From NCBI GenBank assembly GCA_964386975.1, contig CAYLUS010000002.1, positions 68,344-132,343 of the forward strand: 64,000 bases of DNA. Direction: 5' to 3'. This DNA is from UBA6136 sp964386975 (GTDB lineage: Bacteria > Pseudomonadota > Gammaproteobacteria > Methylococcales > Methylococcaceae). Below are positions 54,325 through 62,802 of the stretch, piece by piece. The position numbers and the translations under genes are program-made. Each line of letters begins with the position of its first letter. Position 1 is the first letter of the stretch. A model generated the notes under the pieces. It saw nothing but the letters and a program-made list of their open reading frames with translations, ran no database searches and had not been told where the DNA came from.

Positions 54325-56424
54325 TTCCCCAGCCTGCGACTGGATTGCGGTGATGATCACGGTGTTGATGATGTCCTCAACCGTGCAGCCCCGACTCAAG
54401 TCGTTGACCGGCTTCTTGAGCCCCTGAAGGATCGGACCAATGGCCAAGGCACCTGTTTCACGCTGGACTGCCTTATAGGTATTGTTGCCGGTATTGAGAT
54501 CCGGAAAGATCAATACATTGGCGCGCCCGGCGACCCCGGATCCGGGCATCTTGAGCGCCGCCACGGCCGGATCAACTGCGGCGTCGTACTGAATCGGGCC
54601 CTCGATTTCAAGGTCCGGACGCATGGCCTTGGCCAGTTGCGTTGCATGGCGCACCGCATCCACGTTACTGCCTGAACCGGAATCTCCACTCGAATAGGAA
54701 AGCATCGCAACCCGCGGCGACAGCCCAAAAGCCCGTGCGGTATCCGCTGCACTTGCCGCGATTTCTGCCAGCTGGTGCGGATCAGGCTCCGGGTTGATGG
54801 CACAATCTCCGTAGACCAGCACGCCGTCCTCAAGGCACATAAAAAAAACCGAGGAGATGAGGCTGAATCCTGCCCGCATGCCGATGCATTGAAGCGCCGG
54901 GCGAATGGTTTCCTGGGTGGTGTGAACCGCGCCGGACACCATGCCATCTGCATCCCCCAGATGGACCATCAGCGTCGCAAAATAGCCCACATCCAGCATC
55001 AGGTCGCGCGCCATCTCGAGGGTCATCCCCTTCATGGCCCGCCGTTGTTGATAGGCCTCAGCATAGCGCTCGAAATCCGGACTTTCAGCGGGGTTCACGA
55101 TCTTGAGGCCCTCCATTTGGAGAGCGATGCCCCGCTCTTGGACGACCCGCGCAATGCGGTCCCGACGTCCGATCAGGGTCAGGTCGACTAACTCGCGCTC
55201 CATCAGGTAATGGGCCGCTTTTAGAATCCGCGGCTCCTCGCCCTCTGCCAAAACAATACGGCGCCGATCCGAACGGGCCCTGTGCATCAGGCCATAGGTA
55301 AACATGCGCGGCGTCATTGCCGCGCTTTGAACCGACCTGAAATCGCGAAGAATACGCTCGATGTCGGCATGACGATCAAAGGCAGCCAAGGCTGTATCGA
55401 CCTTGCCGGTCTCCTCAAGCCCAATACCTGCCTGAATCCGCTCAAGACGAACAGCAACGGCGTACATATCGAACGGACTGATCAGCACCGGCAAGGTGTT
55501 CTCTAGCCCCTCTATCAACTGGAGAATCTCCGGCGAGGGACCCATGCCCGAGACCAGGACCACGCCGGCAAGCGGGGGAAAATGGGCCGAACGATCAGCC
55601 TCGAGGGCCGCCAGAATCAGGTCCGCTCGATCGCCTGGGATGATCACAAGCTGGTGAGGCGCCAGCCGGGATAAAAACGCCTCCAACAACATGCCACCGA
55701 CCAGAAAAGTCCGCACCAGGGTCTGCACCCGCGCCTTCCCCATGAGCACATGGGCATCAAGATGTGCCGCCACCTCAGCAAGGCTCGGACAGCGAAGATC
55801 TTCGATGAATGGAAATGCAGTGACCCACCGATCCTCGTTTGCAAGAAGATGGTGCAAGCCCTCCAAAATTCCCGCCAAGCCCTCGGGCTGCACCTTGTTC
55901 AGAACTACGCCGCGCACACGCACCCCACGCGCCTCGGCCGCATCCACCGCCAGCTTCAGAGCATCGATGGCAGCCTCAGAGTCCATGGCGCCCTGAGCTC
56001 CGACCAGGACCAGTGGGATCGAGAGATTCCGGGCAATCAGGGCATTCAAATCGAACTCCAGGCTGGTCAGATCCCCGATGTAATCACTGCCCTCAATGAT
56101 GATGAAATCGCAGCGCCTTTCCAGCGCCTTGAATCGCTCAATCACCCGTTCGACCAAGCGGTCTTCACCGGCCTCGCTCGCCAGTACGCTCCGCGCTTCT
56201 TCAATGGTCCAGGCATAGGACGCGGCATAGGACTGCTCGAGGTCGAAGCGACTTCGCATGACCTCGATATCCCGGTCTTTGGACCCATCGGGACGCGCCG
56301 TGATCACGGGCCGATAAAAGCCGACACGGGCCGTTTGTCGAACTGCCAGATCAACCAGTCCCAAGGCCACAAAAAACTTGCCGGAACCCTCGCTGACCGA
56401 AGAAATGTACAGCGCATTTGCCAT
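54289..56424 (-). CDS. pta: Phosphate acetyltransferase
   Basis: Converts acetyl-CoA and phosphate to acetyl-phosphate. A 711-residue long-form enzyme: N-terminal P-loop-like BioD domain (NALYISSVSEGSGK), a DRTGG domain in the middle, and the C-terminal PTA domain from ~residue 390 (MFTYGLMHRARSD, GMVSGAVHTT, SSVFFMCLEDGVLVYGDCAIN, LIFPDLNTGNN). It starts two bases after the ackA stop; the two form the acetate pathway operon. Confidence 0.96.
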   Translation of the reverse strand: MANALYISSVSEGSGKFFVALGLVDLAVRQTARVGFYRPVITARPDGSKDRDIEVMRSRFDLEQSYAASYAWTIEEARSVLASEAGEDRLVERVIERFKALERRCDFIIIEGSDYIGDLTSLEFDLNALIARNLSIPLVLVGAQGAMDSEAAIDALKLAVDAAEARGVRVRGVVLNKVQPEGLAGILEGLHHLLANEDRWVTAFPFIEDLRCPSLAEVAAHLDAHVLMGKARVQTLVRTFLVGGMLLEAFLSRLAPHQLVIIPGDRADLILAALEADRSAHFPPLAGVVLVSGMGPSPEILQLIEGLENTLPVLISPFDMYAVAVRLERIQAGIGLEETGKVDTALAAFDRHADIERILRDFRSVQSAAMTPRMFTYGLMHRARSDRRRIVLAEGEEPRILKAAHYLMERELVDLTLIGRRDRIARVVQERGIALQMEGLKIVNPAESPDFERYAEAYQQRRAMKGMTLEMARDLMLDVGYFATLMVHLGDADGMVSGAVHTTQETIRPALQCIGMRAGFSLISSVFFMCLEDGVLVYGDCAINPEPDPHQLAEIAASAADTARAFGLSPRVAMLSYSSGDSGSGSNVDAVRHATQLAKAMRPDLEIEGPIQYDAAVDPAVAALKMPGSGVAGRANVLIFPDLNTGNNTYKAVQRETGALAIGPILQGLKKPVNDLSRGCTVEDIINTVIITAIQSQAGESAIPRVGQSPQ

Positions 56425-56426
56425 CC

Positions 56427-57575
56427 CTATGCGCGGCCCCCTGGCACCGCCAGAACCTCGAGGGTCTGCTCTGCAATTTCCCGCTCCTCCTCCTGCGGCG
56501 CGATCATGACCCGTATGCGGGAGGTAGGATTCTGCACCTCGCTGAATCGGCCCTTGCACTGCATATTCAGAGTCGGATCGATCGACACACCGGCCCACTC
56601 CAGGTCCATCAGGATTTGGGCGCGTACCTCAGGCGCATTTTCCCCAACACCTCCGGTAAAGCAGATCGCATCCACTTCGCGCATCTCGATGAGGTAAGCA
56701 CCCAGAAAGTGCCGGGCGCTTTTGATATAGAGGTCGAACGCCAGCTGGCAGTGAGGATCCCCGCGCTGGCACCCTGCCAGAATATCGCGCATGTCGTTGG
56801 TCCCTGCGACACCCTTGAGGCCACTCTCCCGATTCAAAAGCGCATCAAGACGATCGGTTGAGAGCCCGACCCCCTTCAAGAGATGCAGCACCACCCCCGG
56901 ATCGAGATCCCCAGAACGTCCGCCCATCATCAGACCCCCGAGGGGTGTCATGCCCATGGAGGTGTCCCTGCTTTGCCCCGCCTCAATCCGGCACACACTG
57001 GCTCCGTTCCCCAAATGGAAGGCAATCAGGTTAATTTGCTCAGTCCGCTTATCAAGATGGCGCGCCATGCGTCTGACGATGGACTGGTAGGACGTGCCGT
57101 GAAACCCATAGCGGCGGATGTGATGATTTTCGAAAAAGGCGTCTGGCAAGGGGTACCGGTAGGCGCTTTCCGGCATGCTCTGGTGAAATGCCGTATCAAA
57201 GACCGCAATCTGCGGGACATCCGGCCAAATGCGAAGGCAGGCCAGGATGCCCTCAAGATTCGCCGGATTGTGAAGCGGCGCCAATGGCACAAGCGTTCGG
57301 ATTGCCTCCACCACGGGGTCATCGATGCGGGTGGCGGCGCCAAAATGATCGCCACCGTGGACCACGCGATGACCCACCGCCGTCAGTTTGTCCTCGTCAT
57401 CCAGCAGCGCCATCACCCGTTCCAGAGCCTCTGCATGGTGTTTTGGGCCTGCCCCCCCCACCCCCTCGATCAGACCATGATCGAGGCGATCAAGGCCTGT
57501 GATCGGGTTGACCCGAAACACGCTGTATTTCAGCGATGAACTGCCGGAATTCAGGATCAGAATGCGTTTATTCAT
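56427..57575 (-). CDS. ackA: Acetate kinase
   Basis: Makes ATP and acetate from acetyl-phosphate. It is 382 residues, a little shorter than E. coli AckA (400). Family motifs: ILNSGSSSLKYSVF at the N-terminus, GHRVVHGG, FDTAFHQSMP, RRYGFHGTSYQ, HLGNGASVCRI, TPLGGLMMGGRSGDLDP and FTGGVGENAP. The start at 57575 (MNKRILILNSG) is dictated by the first motif. Divergent from uppP. Confidence 0.96.
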   Translation of the reverse strand: MNKRILILNSGSSSLKYSVFRVNPITGLDRLDHGLIEGVGGAGPKHHAEALERVMALLDDEDKLTAVGHRVVHGGDHFGAATRIDDPVVEAIRTLVPLAPLHNPANLEGILACLRIWPDVPQIAVFDTAFHQSMPESAYRYPLPDAFFENHHIRRYGFHGTSYQSIVRRMARHLDKRTEQINLIAFHLGNGASVCRIEAGQSRDTSMGMTPLGGLMMGGRSGDLDPGVVLHLLKGVGLSTDRLDALLNRESGLKGVAGTNDMRDILAGCQRGDPHCQLAFDLYIKSARHFLGAYLIEMREVDAICFTGGVGENAPEVRAQILMDLEWAGVSIDPTLNMQCKGRFSEVQNPTSRIRVMIAPQEEEREIAEQTLEVLAVPGGRA

Positions 57576-57679
57576 GAGAGTTGGACCGGTTCCCATCAAG
57601 TTGGAGCCTATCACAGCAGGAGTCTGGCAAAATGACCGCTTGTCATACGATCTGTTTCTGCCCACATTTCCTCTCATTC

Positions 57680-58504
57680 ATGGACATCATTCTCCTGATC
57701 AAAGCCTTGATTCTGGGCCTCGTTGAAGGCCTGACCGAATTTCTTCCCATTTCCAGCACCGGCCATCTGATTCTCGTGGGTGACCTGCTTGAGTTCAACA
57801 ACGAGCGGGGCAAATTGTTTGAGATTGTCATTCAGTCAGGCGCCATCCTGGCCGTCTGTTGGGAATATCGCTGCCGTCTCTGGCAGGTCCTGATTGGATT
57901 GCCTTCTCGCGCATCCGCCCGACGCTTTGTGATCAATCTGGCGGTGGCGTTCCTGCCTCTGGCGGTCCTGGGTCTTTTATTTGGCAAAGCCATCAAAGCC
58001 CATCTCTTCCAGCCGATACCTGTGGCCATTGCCTTTATGGTCGGGGGCCTTGTGATCATTTGGGCAGAAAAAAGAACCCACCGCATCCGTATTCACTCGG
58101 TCGAAGACCTGGGCATTCTCGATGCCTTGAAGTTGGGCATGGCGCAAGCGCTTGCCTTGATTCCGGGGACTTCACGCTCGGGCGCAACCATCATCGGCGG
58201 ACTTTTTTTCGGCCTATCAAGGAAAGCAGCCACCGAATTCTCCTTCTTTCTGGCCATACCCACCTTGTTTCTTGCGACCCTCTACCAGCTTTACAAAGAG
58301 CGGGATCTTCTGACGCTGGATGATCTTGATATGTGGGCGGTTGGCTTCGTCTCAGCCTTCTTGTCTGCCTTCCTTTGCGTTCGCTGGTTATTGCGCTATA
58401 TCGCCCATCATGACTTTACCCTGTTTGCCTGGTACCGAATTGTATTCGGCCTTATCGTGATCGCTTCCTCCCAGCTGGGCTGGGTCAACTGGACGCAGAG
58501 CTGA
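57680..58504 (+). CDS. uppP: Undecaprenyl-diphosphatase
   Basis: Recycles the lipid carrier for peptidoglycan synthesis (BacA). It is 274 residues with about eight spans. Catalytic motifs: GLTEFLPISSTGHLILVG near residues 15-32 and PGTSRSGATI near residue 165. The start at 57680 is dictated by the first motif. Its last 20 bases overlap a truncated minus-strand reading frame. Confidence 0.97.
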   Translation: MDIILLIKALILGLVEGLTEFLPISSTGHLILVGDLLEFNNERGKLFEIVIQSGAILAVCWEYRCRLWQVLIGLPSRASARRFVINLAVAFLPLAVLGLLFGKAIKAHLFQPIPVAIAFMVGGLVIIWAEKRTHRIRIHSVEDLGILDALKLGMAQALALIPGTSRSGATIIGGLFFGLSRKAATEFSFFLAIPTLFLATLYQLYKERDLLTLDDLDMWAVGFVSAFLSAFLCVRWLLRYIAHHDFTLFAWYRIVFGLIVIASSQLGWVNWTQS

Positions 58505-58742
58505 TCGGTGGAGGAGCAGGAGCTGCCGCTCCGCTGACCATCTGGGAGATCGCACTCTTCAGGAACACCTCCAAGGGCACCTCCTTCCTCACACGTGATC
58601 TTGACGGGGCCCAATAGACCCCCGATAGTCGCGAAAGCAAATTTTCTTCCTGCTGAACCCGCTGCAACATCGTGAGATTCTGGGGTTTTGAGGTCACCGC
58701 GGTGGATATCCAGAAATTGAGCGCATCTCCCCTCCCCACTTG
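58485..58742 (-). pseudogene. 3' fragment of an unidentified gene, cut by the IS remnant
   Basis: A reading frame of 85 codons with coding-like codon use that runs into the TnpB remnant at about 58742 and has no plausible start. It contains ALNFWISTAVTSKPQNLT, LSRLSGVYWAP and a Pro/Ala tail APAPPPISSASS. I do not recognise the family. I infer that the rest of the gene was removed or displaced by the insertion. Confidence 0.45.
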
Positions 58743-59091
58743 CAACCACCCACTCAGCCTGATTGGAATCGAAGACTTGAACGTCAAGGGAATATCCCGC
58801 AATGGGACGCTCGGTCGGTGATGCCGGTATGCGCATGTTCAGGACGCAAGTCGAATACAAGACCACGATGACGGGCGCTGTTTTGTATGTCCATCCGCGA
58901 TTCGCACCCAGCACGAAGGTGTGCTCTGGATGCGGCTTCACGATATGCCGCTTGGCAAGGATTGGCTGAAGTGTGATTGCGGATTAGTCATCGACCGTGA
59001 CCTGAATGCGGCGGTGATACTGAAAACTGCGGCAAGCTCTGCCGTGGCAGTCTGTGGAGAGAGTGTAAGTCCTGCGCCGCTTGCGGCTTAG
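58743..59091 (+). pseudogene. tnpB: IS200/IS605-family TnpB remnant, frameshifted
   Basis: Three frame-shifted pieces spell the C-terminal third of TnpB, the RNA-guided nuclease of IS200/IS605 elements. First IGIEDLNVKGISRNG with the second RuvC acidic residue (58762-58806), then SVGDAGMRMFRTQVEYK and PSTKVCSGCGF (zinc finger, to ~58936), then KCDCGLVIDRDLNAAV with the second half-finger and the last RuvC Asp, ending at 59091. Frames change near 58810 and 58940. The N-terminal two thirds and tnpA are gone. Clearly inactive. Confidence 0.8.
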
Positions 59092-59280
59092 GCAGTTCTC
59101 GTCGAAGCAGAAAGAGAGATTTGTCCAAGTAGGTTAGACAATATGGATGACCTGCCGGACCTCAAGTTACGTGGGTTAAGCTTGAAGTTCGTTAAACCAT
59201 TTGCTTCCTGATGTTTGGCAGTCTGTGAACGATCTTTTAAAACCGCCGTTATTTGATCATCCCCGGTCAAGGGCATGATG

Positions 59281-60840
59281 TCATTTGCGGTAATCACGGG
59301 GTTCGATACAGAACTTCTTCAGCTTGAGATAGACCGCCCTTCGAGTGATCTTCATCTCCATTGCCATCTCACCCACATCCCCATGATGGCGGATGAGCGC
59401 TTTCTCCAAATAACGCCTTTCTGCCTGCTCCATCATTTCCTTGCAGCCTCCAATCGAGGATTCCTTTCGCGCGTTTGTGAATGCCGATTTTGTAAACTCA
59501 AGTTCCTCCAGTTTTGGAGACTTTGCAAACAAGACCGCTCGTTCAAGCATGTTTTCAAGTTCGCGAACATTACCCGGCCAGTCATGATCTACTACTTTTT
59601 GCATGAGTGTTTCGCTAAGGCCGTCAACGGTTTTCCCATATCGTCTCGCTAGACGCTTCAGGATATGGTCAACCAAATGGGGGATATCCTCACGACGGTC
59701 CGCCAACCTTGGAATGAAAAGAGTGACCACATTTAGGCGATAAAAGAGATCCTGACGAAAAGAGCCCTGCTCGACTGCGCGCGCAAGCCCAAAATTCGTA
59801 GCAGCAACAATCCGCACATCGACCGAGAGACTCCTTTGGGCCCCTACCCGTTCGAATTCACCCTCCTGCAGGGTACGTAGCAAACGTACTTGGACTGCCG
59901 GGGTGAGGGCATCTACCTCATCCAGAAACAGTGTGCCACCATTAGCCCGCTCAAAGTATCCGCGGTGCGATTCAGCCGCTCCAGTAAAAGCGCCCTTTTC
60001 GTGACCGAAGAGAACACTCTCCACAAGACCTTCTGGAATGGCCCCGCAGTTAACCGCAATGAAGGGTTGATTGGCGCGATCACTCATGGCATGGATAGCT
60101 CGGGCAGCCAGTTCCTTACCGACCCCCGTCTCCCCCTCAATTAGAACCGTGGCAGGGGTGGGCGCTACCATCTCAATGGCGTTAAGAACGCTCTGCATCG
60201 CTTCCGATTGTGCAACCAAGATCGGTCGGCCCGGGTCTTTGGATTTCTGAGTACTCGACCGGTTTTGGCACCAGAGGGCATGCAGCTTTTCGTCAATCCG
60301 GCTTTGAATAGGGGGCACTGCACTCCGTTGCCCGACGATCTTCTCCTGAGAGTATTCAATGCCCGTATGCCGTCGCGCATCTTCTGGGTCTAAATGAACG
60401 AGGATCGAGCATTGCGAATCCCCCAATGCAATGCGCTCTCTAAGCTCGACCTTTGCATATCCATAATTACGCGCCGCAATTCCACCAAACACGCTGGACG
60501 TCATGCGACAAAGTTCAGGCGAATGTTTTACTCCCTCCCCAAAAGGACAGCATCGACTTAGAACATGAACGCTCATGGAACTGACGCTTTCTAAGGAAAA
60601 CTGGCCCCCAATCTGATTTTTCAGTCCAACAATCAGGTCTGCGTAACGATCAGGATCTAGCCGATCATCAAGCAAGTGCTGTTCGCGATAAGCCGCCTCA
60701 AAGAAATCACTTGCGGTATGGGCTATGCGTTCAATGATCTGATCGGTTTGATGGTCAGTCGCCTCTTCAGTCAGTTGAAGCAACTCCAGAACAAAGGTTT
60801 GCAGGAAGCCGATGGGAGACAGTTGGGAAAAATGGCTCAT
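59281..60840 (-). CDS. Sigma-54-dependent activator, FisR-like
   Basis: A 519-residue bacterial enhancer-binding protein. The N-terminal sensory domain (~1-170) holds Cys97, Cys98, Cys111 and Cys144 in CCPFGEG...LCRMTSSVFGG...GDSQC and resembles the MetOD1-type sensor domain. The AAA+ domain (~205-445) has Walker A GETGVGKE, GAFTGA (sigma-54 contact) and Walker B GGTLFLDEVDAL. A Fis-type HTH closes it (GDVGEMAMEMKITRRAVYLKLKK). FisR of Cupriavidus, which activates sqr on sensing persulfide through three Cys, has the same build (family knowledge). Divergence from an sqr-containing set supports a similar job here (inference). Confidence 0.88.
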   Translation of the reverse strand: MSHFSQLSPIGFLQTFVLELLQLTEEATDHQTDQIIERIAHTASDFFEAAYREQHLLDDRLDPDRYADLIVGLKNQIGGQFSLESVSSMSVHVLSRCCPFGEGVKHSPELCRMTSSVFGGIAARNYGYAKVELRERIALGDSQCSILVHLDPEDARRHTGIEYSQEKIVGQRSAVPPIQSRIDEKLHALWCQNRSSTQKSKDPGRPILVAQSEAMQSVLNAIEMVAPTPATVLIEGETGVGKELAARAIHAMSDRANQPFIAVNCGAIPEGLVESVLFGHEKGAFTGAAESHRGYFERANGGTLFLDEVDALTPAVQVRLLRTLQEGEFERVGAQRSLSVDVRIVAATNFGLARAVEQGSFRQDLFYRLNVVTLFIPRLADRREDIPHLVDHILKRLARRYGKTVDGLSETLMQKVVDHDWPGNVRELENMLERAVLFAKSPKLEELEFTKSAFTNARKESSIGGCKEMMEQAERRYLEKALIRHHGDVGEMAMEMKITRRAVYLKLKKFCIEPRDYRK

Positions 60841-60849
60841 GGTCCTTTT

Positions 60850-60865
60850 TAATCGGGTAATCGGA
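60850..60865. repeat. Tandem TAATCGGR 8-mers upstream of the sigma-54 regulator
   Basis: TAATCGGG directly followed by TAATCGGA, ten bases before the regulator's start codon (minus strand). Possible binding site; weak evidence. Confidence 0.25.
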
Positions 60866-60932
60866 TTAGGAATTCTTATTTCTCATTATGAAGCCTTGCT
60901 TCGTAGGGAATGATGGCAGGCACCCTTGACAC

Positions 60933-60944
60933 ATTGAAATCAAT
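60933..60944. promoter_or_regulatory. Small palindrome, possible upstream activator site
   Basis: ATTGA-AA-TCAAT, centred about 30 bases before the candidate sigma-54 promoter, in the intergenic region of the activator. Closer than usual for an enhancer site. Confidence 0.3.
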
Positions 60945-60966
60945 AACACGCCAACTGTACTAGCCT

Positions 60967-60983
60967 TGGCCCAGAAAATGCTT
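60967..60983 (+). promoter_or_regulatory. Candidate sigma-54 promoter (-24/-12)
   Basis: TGGCCC-AGAAA-ATGC-TT fits the consensus TGGCAC-N5-TTGC with GG and GC exactly ten bases apart (GG 60968-60969, GC 60980-60981). The predicted start is near 60993, about 100 bases before the first small gene, and a sigma-54 activator is encoded next to it. Confidence 0.55.
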
Positions 60984-61090
60984 TAAACCGCAGAGAACAG
61001 CCTGAACAACAGCATTGCGCATGCTCCTGCGAGTGCCTCAGATCAAAGCATACGACCCCATTTTGCAGCCCTACACCAAGGGAGAATCAA

Positions 61091-61282
61091 ATGATCACGA
61101 TTTTGACGGACGCACTCAAAGCCATAAGGGGTATATCTGCAGTCACTCTTGGAACAGGTGGCCTCTCGCCAATCATGATCGATGCCCCCGCAAGAAAACT
61201 CGTCCTCTTCTGCCTCAACTCCTTCCGCCAACGGATTCTCACAACAAGAACTCGTGAATTTAATAATCTGCAAACAGTGTGA
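61091..61282 (+). CDS. Small hypothetical protein
   Basis: A 63-residue protein starting MITILTDALKAIRGISAVTLG, with a strong ribosome site (AAGGGAG, seven bases before ATG). An amphipathic or weakly hydrophobic N-terminal part is followed by a basic C-terminal part (FRQRILTTRTREF) with one Cys. No family recognised. It is the first gene behind the candidate sigma-54 promoter. An overlapping frame from 61015 has no ribosome site. Confidence 0.45.
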   Translation: MITILTDALKAIRGISAVTLGTGGLSPIMIDAPARKLVLFCLNSFRQRILTTRTREFNNLQTV

Positions 61283-61379
61283 CTGCGTCACAGACTGAGG
61301 CGCCCTATGCCGAGCATCCTATCTCCGACGATTGACTCGATAAAAGCCAACGTCCGTTCAATCACTGAGGTAATTCATC

Positions 61380-61520
61380 ATGTCGATATTCAATTTGCCA
61401 GGCCCGCATGACGTTCCATTTGCGGCGCCACTCATGGTAGGCGTCTTTTGTGCGTTCACCTTTGGGTTCATTATTCTGAAGTTACTGGACCATGTCATAG
61501 AAAAGCGAAATGGTTCCTAG
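61380..61520 (+). CDS. Very small single-span membrane protein
   Basis: A 46-residue protein, MSIFNLPGPHDVPFAAPLMV at the start, with one membrane span (residues ~17-36, including VGVFCAFTFGFIILKLL) and a charged C-terminus (DHVIEKRNGS). GAGG lies ten bases before the ATG. A perfect hairpin follows its stop. I take it as real because of span, ribosome site and position; it may associate with a membrane enzyme such as SQR (inference only). Confidence 0.5.
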   Translation: MSIFNLPGPHDVPFAAPLMVGVFCAFTFGFIILKLLDHVIEKRNGS

Positions 61521-61532
61521 GATTAACAAATT

Positions 61533-61554
61533 GAGGGCGGTATGAACCGCCCTC
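61533..61554 (+). terminator. Hairpin after the 46-residue membrane protein
   Basis: Perfect nine-base stem GAGGGCGGT / ACCGCCCTC with loop ATGA. No T-run follows, so it may attenuate or stabilise the upstream message rather than terminate fully. Confidence 0.5.
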
Positions 61555-61633
61555 GTCTAATCCACTTGGCGCAATCTTTTCTGCTGCATCTCTTTTTTTC
61601 GTCATTGACGCCAATTTCAACGAACGGAGCTTT

Positions 61634-62077
61634 ATGCTGACCGATGAAATGATTCAAGCGATTGAAAGAAGTGATCTTTTTCCTCTAGCAACAGCATCCT
61701 GGGAGAGCATGCCAAATGTGATACCGGTCAAATATCTTGGCGTTATAGATCGGGAAAGACTCTGGATCACAGATAATTTTCTTTCAAAAAGCCTTCAAAA
61801 TCTTGATGAAAATCCCTACGCAGCGGTTTATGTCATTACTGCCGATTACGCATCCTGTTGGCAGATCAAGGGAAAGACCTGTATCCATCGCGAAGGAGCC
61901 ATGTTTACCGCAATGAGAGAGCGGGTTCACAATATCAACCCGAATCTCCCTGCAAGGTCGCTCGTGATCCTCAGCATCGAGGAGATTTACCAAGGCCTTC
62001 CGGGGCAAGAAGCCGGACAACTCCTCTGGAAAAGGGCGAACACCTCAAACACCTCGGGTGACTGCATTGAACGCTGA
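61634..62077 (+). CDS. PNPOx-fold flavoprotein (pyridoxamine 5'-phosphate oxidase-like)
   Basis: A 147-residue split-barrel protein: LFPLATASWESMPNVIPVKY near the N-terminus, then ERLWITDNFLSKSLQNLDENP and AAVYVITADYASCWQIKG, a pattern of FMN-binding PNPOx-related proteins not involved in B6 synthesis. ACGGAG lies seven bases before ATG. Role unknown; a flavin reductase or redox sensor would fit. The Crp/Fnr gene starts within its last 20 bases, so both are translated together. Confidence 0.82.
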   Translation: MLTDEMIQAIERSDLFPLATASWESMPNVIPVKYLGVIDRERLWITDNFLSKSLQNLDENPYAAVYVITADYASCWQIKGKTCIHREGAMFTAMRERVHNINPNLPARSLVILSIEEIYQGLPGQEAGQLLWKRANTSNTSGDCIER

Positions 62078-62756
62078 ACTGCTCTGGACCACCCATTTTC
62101 CGGATTTTGCAGAATCACCTGATCCATCGCTGCAAAAACTGATATCAAGCGCACGCGTCGTCGATCTCCCTGCCGAAAAAACCATTTTTCAACCCGGCAG
62201 CCAGTGTGCCCACTACTATCTCCTTCTGGCAGGAACCATTCGTGTTTTCGTACTCACCGCAAGTGGACGGGAGGTTCTTCTTTATCGAGTACAGGGCGGC
62301 GAAGGCTGCGTCATTACGACCTCGTGCCTTCTTGGTGATGCCTCTTACAACGTTTTTGGAACGAGTGATTGTGTCGTCAAGGCTTTCGCTATCCCCTCCA
62401 GCCTTTTCCACGAAACTCTTCAAGCTTCGGAGATCTTCAGAAAATTTGTATTCCGTGGTTTTGCACATCGGCTTGCTCTCGTCCTTGCCCGTCTGGAAGC
62501 CCTTGTCGAAGGCGACATTGACCAGATGCTGACCGATGCACTTCTGAATCTGAGCAAAAACAACCAGGTAAAGGTCACTCATCAGTTACTCGCCGAGCAG
62601 ATTGGAACCGCCCGTGAAGTCATTTCTCGACATCTCAAGCGCTACGAAACGGCAGGATGGGTCAAGCTTTCCAGAGGATCAATCCGGTTGGTGGACATTA
62701 GTGCGTTAAAAAAACATGCAACACGCAAAACCACAGGCACCATCATGGTGAGCTAA
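62058..62756 (+). CDS. Crp/Fnr-family transcriptional regulator
   Basis: A 232-residue regulator with an N-terminal cyclic-nucleotide-type beta-barrel (FQPGSQCAHYYLLLAGTIRVF, GCVITTSCLLGDASYNVF) and a C-terminal winged helix (LLAEQIGTAREVISRHLKRYETAGW). Three Cys (GSQC, TSC, SDC) lie in the sensor domain, but the N-terminal Cys cluster of Fnr is absent. A redox or sulfur-species signal is plausible. GTG start at 62058. It lies immediately upstream of sqr. Confidence 0.9.
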   Translation: MTALNAELLWTTHFPDFAESPDPSLQKLISSARVVDLPAEKTIFQPGSQCAHYYLLLAGTIRVFVLTASGREVLLYRVQGGEGCVITTSCLLGDASYNVFGTSDCVVKAFAIPSSLFHETLQASEIFRKFVFRGFAHRLALVLARLEALVEGDIDQMLTDALLNLSKNNQVKVTHQLLAEQIGTAREVISRHLKRYETAGWVKLSRGSIRLVDISALKKHATRKTTGTIMVS

Positions 62757-62782
62757 GGATGTCTATGCTCTGGTGCCTCTCT

Positions 62783-62802
62783 ACATTAGAATTGTCTAAT
62801 GT
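62783..62802. promoter_or_regulatory. 20-bp perfect operator-like palindrome upstream of sqr
   Basis: ACATTAGA-ATTG-TCTAATGT, eight-base perfect arms, 27 bases after the Crp/Fnr stop and 80 bases before the sqr start. Size and symmetry fit a dimeric regulator, either the adjacent Crp/Fnr protein or an ArsR-type persulfide repressor. Confidence 0.5.

Noticed and set aside
58408..58941. Minus-strand frame of 177 codons over uppP end and TnpB remnant
   Set aside because: It runs antisense to TnpB zinc-finger coding sequence and is out of frame with the better fragment ending at 58485.
61015..61257. 80-codon plus-strand frame overlapping the 63-residue gene
   Set aside because: No ribosome site and low-complexity His/Lys content; the overlapping frame at 61091 has a strong ribosome site.
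61307..61411. 34-codon frame between the two small genes
   Set aside because: It overlaps the 46-residue gene, has only a weak ribosome site and no recognisable feature.
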